Of a stretch of 64,000 bases of DNA, positions 62,718 through 64,000 are shown piece after piece. A program made the position numbers and the translations under genes. Position 1 is the stretch's first letter; every line of letters starts with the position of its first letter. Source of the DNA: Marinomonas sargassi (lineage in GTDB: Bacteria; Pseudomonadota; Gammaproteobacteria; Pseudomonadales; Marinomonadaceae); NCBI RefSeq assembly GCF_025716875.1, contig NZ_JAOVZB010000005.1, forward strand, positions 186,001 through 250,000, written 5' to 3'. The notes below the pieces were generated by a model. That model saw only the letters and a program-made list of their open reading frames with translations, had not been told where the DNA came from and searched no databases.

Positions 62718-62844
62718 TTTCACGATGTTTCGAGCAAAGCTAAGACGAGGCAAAAATAAACGAAAAAGCGGAGTTTATAATTATAAATGAGCATTTTGAG
62801 TTTATTTTTAACAACGTATTAGCAAGCGCAGTAATCGTGAGAAA
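62718..62844. repeat. 127-bp palindromic intergenic element
   Basis: The ends are TTTCACGAT (62718-62726) and ATCGTGAgAAA (62834-62844). Inside, AAAAATAAAC (62752-62761) is matched by its complement GTTTATTTTT (62800-62809), with outer arms CTAAGACG and CGTATTAGC imperfectly complementary. The centre TTTATAATTATAAA is a palindrome. The whole can fold into one long hairpin. Similar sequence is, from memory, dispersed in marine gammaproteobacterial genomes, pointing to a REP/MITE-like repeat. It sits inside an operon. Confidence 0.65.
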
Positions 62845-62849
62845 CTCTC

Positions 62850-63782
62850 CTATCGCAACTTCGGGTTTAAGGTATCCCGTAGCCAATCCCCTAGAAGATT
62901 GACCGAGAGCGCTAATGCCAACAAAGTCAGCGCAGGGAAAAGCAAAATCCACCACTCACCTGAGAACATGAAACCCTGCCCAATACGAATTAAAGTACCT
63001 AGACTAGGTTGTGTGGGTGGCGCACCCACGCCTAAGAAACTCAAGGTCGCTTCGGCAATAATGGCTAAGGCTAGGGAGATGGTTGCGATGACCAACACAG
63101 GGCTCAATACGTTTGGCAAAATATGTCGCCACATAATAATCGGTGTCGGCTGACCAATGAGCTGAGCCGCCATGACATATTCTCGATTCTTCTCAACTAA
63201 AGTCGCACCACGCACCACACGGGCAAACTGCACCCAGTCAGATAGACCTATGGCAATAATCAGCACCCAGATTGCCATCTGATCACGGTATTCCGCGGGC
63301 ATCACCCCTTTCGCGATACCAAAAATAAGCATTGCTACCAAAATTGAAGGGAAGGTTAATTGCACATCGGCAATACGCATAATAATGGTATCTACCCAGC
63401 CACCAAGGTAGCCGGCAATCAGGCCTAGAGAGATGCCTAACACCATGGCAAATAACACAGAAGCAAAACCCACAAACAGCGAGATACGCATGCCATATAA
63501 AATGGTGGAAAGCACATCTCGGCCTTGGTCGTCTGTGCCTAATAAAAACTGCTGACCGGTAAAATCGTTCTCAGTGAGTGGCGCAGTAAAACCATTCATC
63601 AAATCTAGGCTGGCCGAATCATAAGGATCAAAAGGCGCAATCCAAGGTGCAAATACCGCCCCTAGAACCAGCAGAGTCACCACTAGCAAAGATAAAATCG
63701 CAACAGGCGAGCGGGATAACCGCCACAGGAAATCACTTTTCAAAATTCTGTCTAGGCGCTCTGGAAGAGTCAGATTAAACAT
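62850..63782 (-). CDS. Peptide-type ABC transporter permease (DppC-like)
   Basis: 310 aa from the ATG at 63782, chosen because AAGGAGG lies 8 nt upstream. A cytoplasmic N-terminus (LPERLDRILKSDFLWRLSRS) is followed by OppC_N and BPD_transp_1 domains with six membrane segments. GTDDQGRDVLSTILYGMRISLFVG is the DppC-type signature, and the EAA loop follows (AAQLIGQPTPIIMWRHILPN). It pairs with the permease ending at 63784, one base upstream of its start. Confidence 0.92.
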   Translation of the reverse strand: MFNLTLPERLDRILKSDFLWRLSRSPVAILSLLVVTLLVLGAVFAPWIAPFDPYDSASLDLMNGFTAPLTENDFTGQQFLLGTDDQGRDVLSTILYGMRISLFVGFASVLFAMVLGISLGLIAGYLGGWVDTIIMRIADVQLTFPSILVAMLIFGIAKGVMPAEYRDQMAIWVLIIAIGLSDWVQFARVVRGATLVEKNREYVMAAQLIGQPTPIIMWRHILPNVLSPVLVIATISLALAIIAEATLSFLGVGAPPTQPSLGTLIRIGQGFMFSGEWWILLFPALTLLALALSVNLLGDWLRDTLNPKLR

Positions 63783-63783
63783 A

Positions 63784-64000
63784 TTACAGCCCTCCTTCAC
63801 GCAAGCGTGGATCAATAAAAACGTACAATAAATCAACCACTAAATTAATGGTCACAAACATCACAGAGATCAGCATGAGGTAAGCCGCCATCACGGGAAT
63901 ATCGACAAATTGAATGGCGTTAATGAACAAGAGCCCAAGCCCCGGCCATTGGAAAACTGACTCCGTAATAATGGCAAATGCAATAATGGAACCTAATTGC
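63784..64000 (-). CDS. Peptide-type ABC transporter permease (DppB-like), C-terminal part
   Basis: The final 71 codons of a minus-strand gene that enters from the right edge. It reads ESVFQWPGLGLLFINAIQF, then VDLLYVFIDPRLREGGL and TAA. The FxWPGLG and YxxIDPR motifs are diagnostic of DppB/OppB permeases. Its stop lies 1 nt before the DppC-like start. Confidence 0.88.
   Translation of the reverse strand, partial: QLGSIIAFAIITESVFQWPGLGLLFINAIQFVDIPVMAAYLMLISVMFVTINLVVDLLYVFIDPRLREGGL

Noticed and set aside
1..64000. CRISPR arrays, integrase, phage or conjugation genes
   Set aside because: No regularly spaced repeats and no reading frame with such motifs were seen; the islands were identified only from duplicated gene ends and context.

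Overview
The window looks like a chromosome segment of a marine gammaproteobacterium, most likely Oceanospirillales and close to Marinomonas. This is inferred from recalled protein similarity and moderate-to-low GC, not from a search. It is dense in transport and catabolism genes: two polar amino-acid-type ABC importers, a tripartite tricarboxylate (Tct) importer, a C4-dicarboxylate TRAP importer with DctB/DctD, an orphan TAXI binding protein, the edge of a peptide-type ABC importer, and many LysR regulators. There is one tRNA gene and no rRNA, CRISPR array, integrase or recognisable intact insertion sequence.

Layout. 1-13 kb: a guanidino-compound/amine catabolic region between two related LysR regulators. 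It encodes a guanidinobutyrase-type ureohydrolase, a TIM-barrel isomerase, a 2-oxoglutarate/Fe(II) oxygenase, an amino-acid ABC importer, a class II aldolase, a 2-hydroxyacid dehydrogenase and a Rieske oxygenase. GABA aminotransferase and succinate-semialdehyde dehydrogenase follow on the other strand, giving a plausible route guanidinobutyrate -> GABA -> succinate. 13.4-16.3 kb: LysR with a divergent quinone-oxidoreductase-like gene and an SDR gene. 16.3-22 kb: citrate/dicarboxylate-type two-component system divergent from tctCBA. 22-25.6 kb: a small insertion (Cys-rich secreted protein, ankyrin lipoprotein) bounded by a duplicated 3' end of tctA. 25.7-33.2 kb: LysR, a small envelope protein, a DUF4260 protein, a CAU tRNA, a TAXI binding protein, ETF-ubiquinone oxidoreductase and TmcA. 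33.7-44.5 kb: dctPQM, two diguanylate cyclases around kduD, dctD-dctB and epmA.

44.6-53.5 kb: a catabolic island consisting of LysR, an ArgH-like C-N lyase, an MmgE/PrpD protein, two PuuE-like deacetylases (one without its metal histidines) and a polar amino-acid ABC importer. A short remnant of the lysE 3' end lies at its left edge and intact lysE at its right edge. Lyase plus MmgE/PrpD plus importer resembles the enzyme pair known for iminodisuccinate/EDDS-type aminopolycarboxylates, and this is the best candidate here for an undescribed pathway. 53.5-58.7 kb: LysE and EamA exporters with a divergent MocR regulator, a CobW-family GTPase and a small conserved protein. 58.7-61 kb: twin DUF1289 proteins and an XRE-FRG pair that may be a defence or toxin-antitoxin module. 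61-64 kb: peptide-type ABC transporter genes interrupted by a 127-bp palindromic intergenic element.

Two insertions (about 3.5 and 8.9 kb) share one architecture: intact gene, accessory genes, then a leftover 3' fragment of the same gene. This suggests accessory DNA enters this genome by recombination in gene 3' ends, leaving a short direct repeat.
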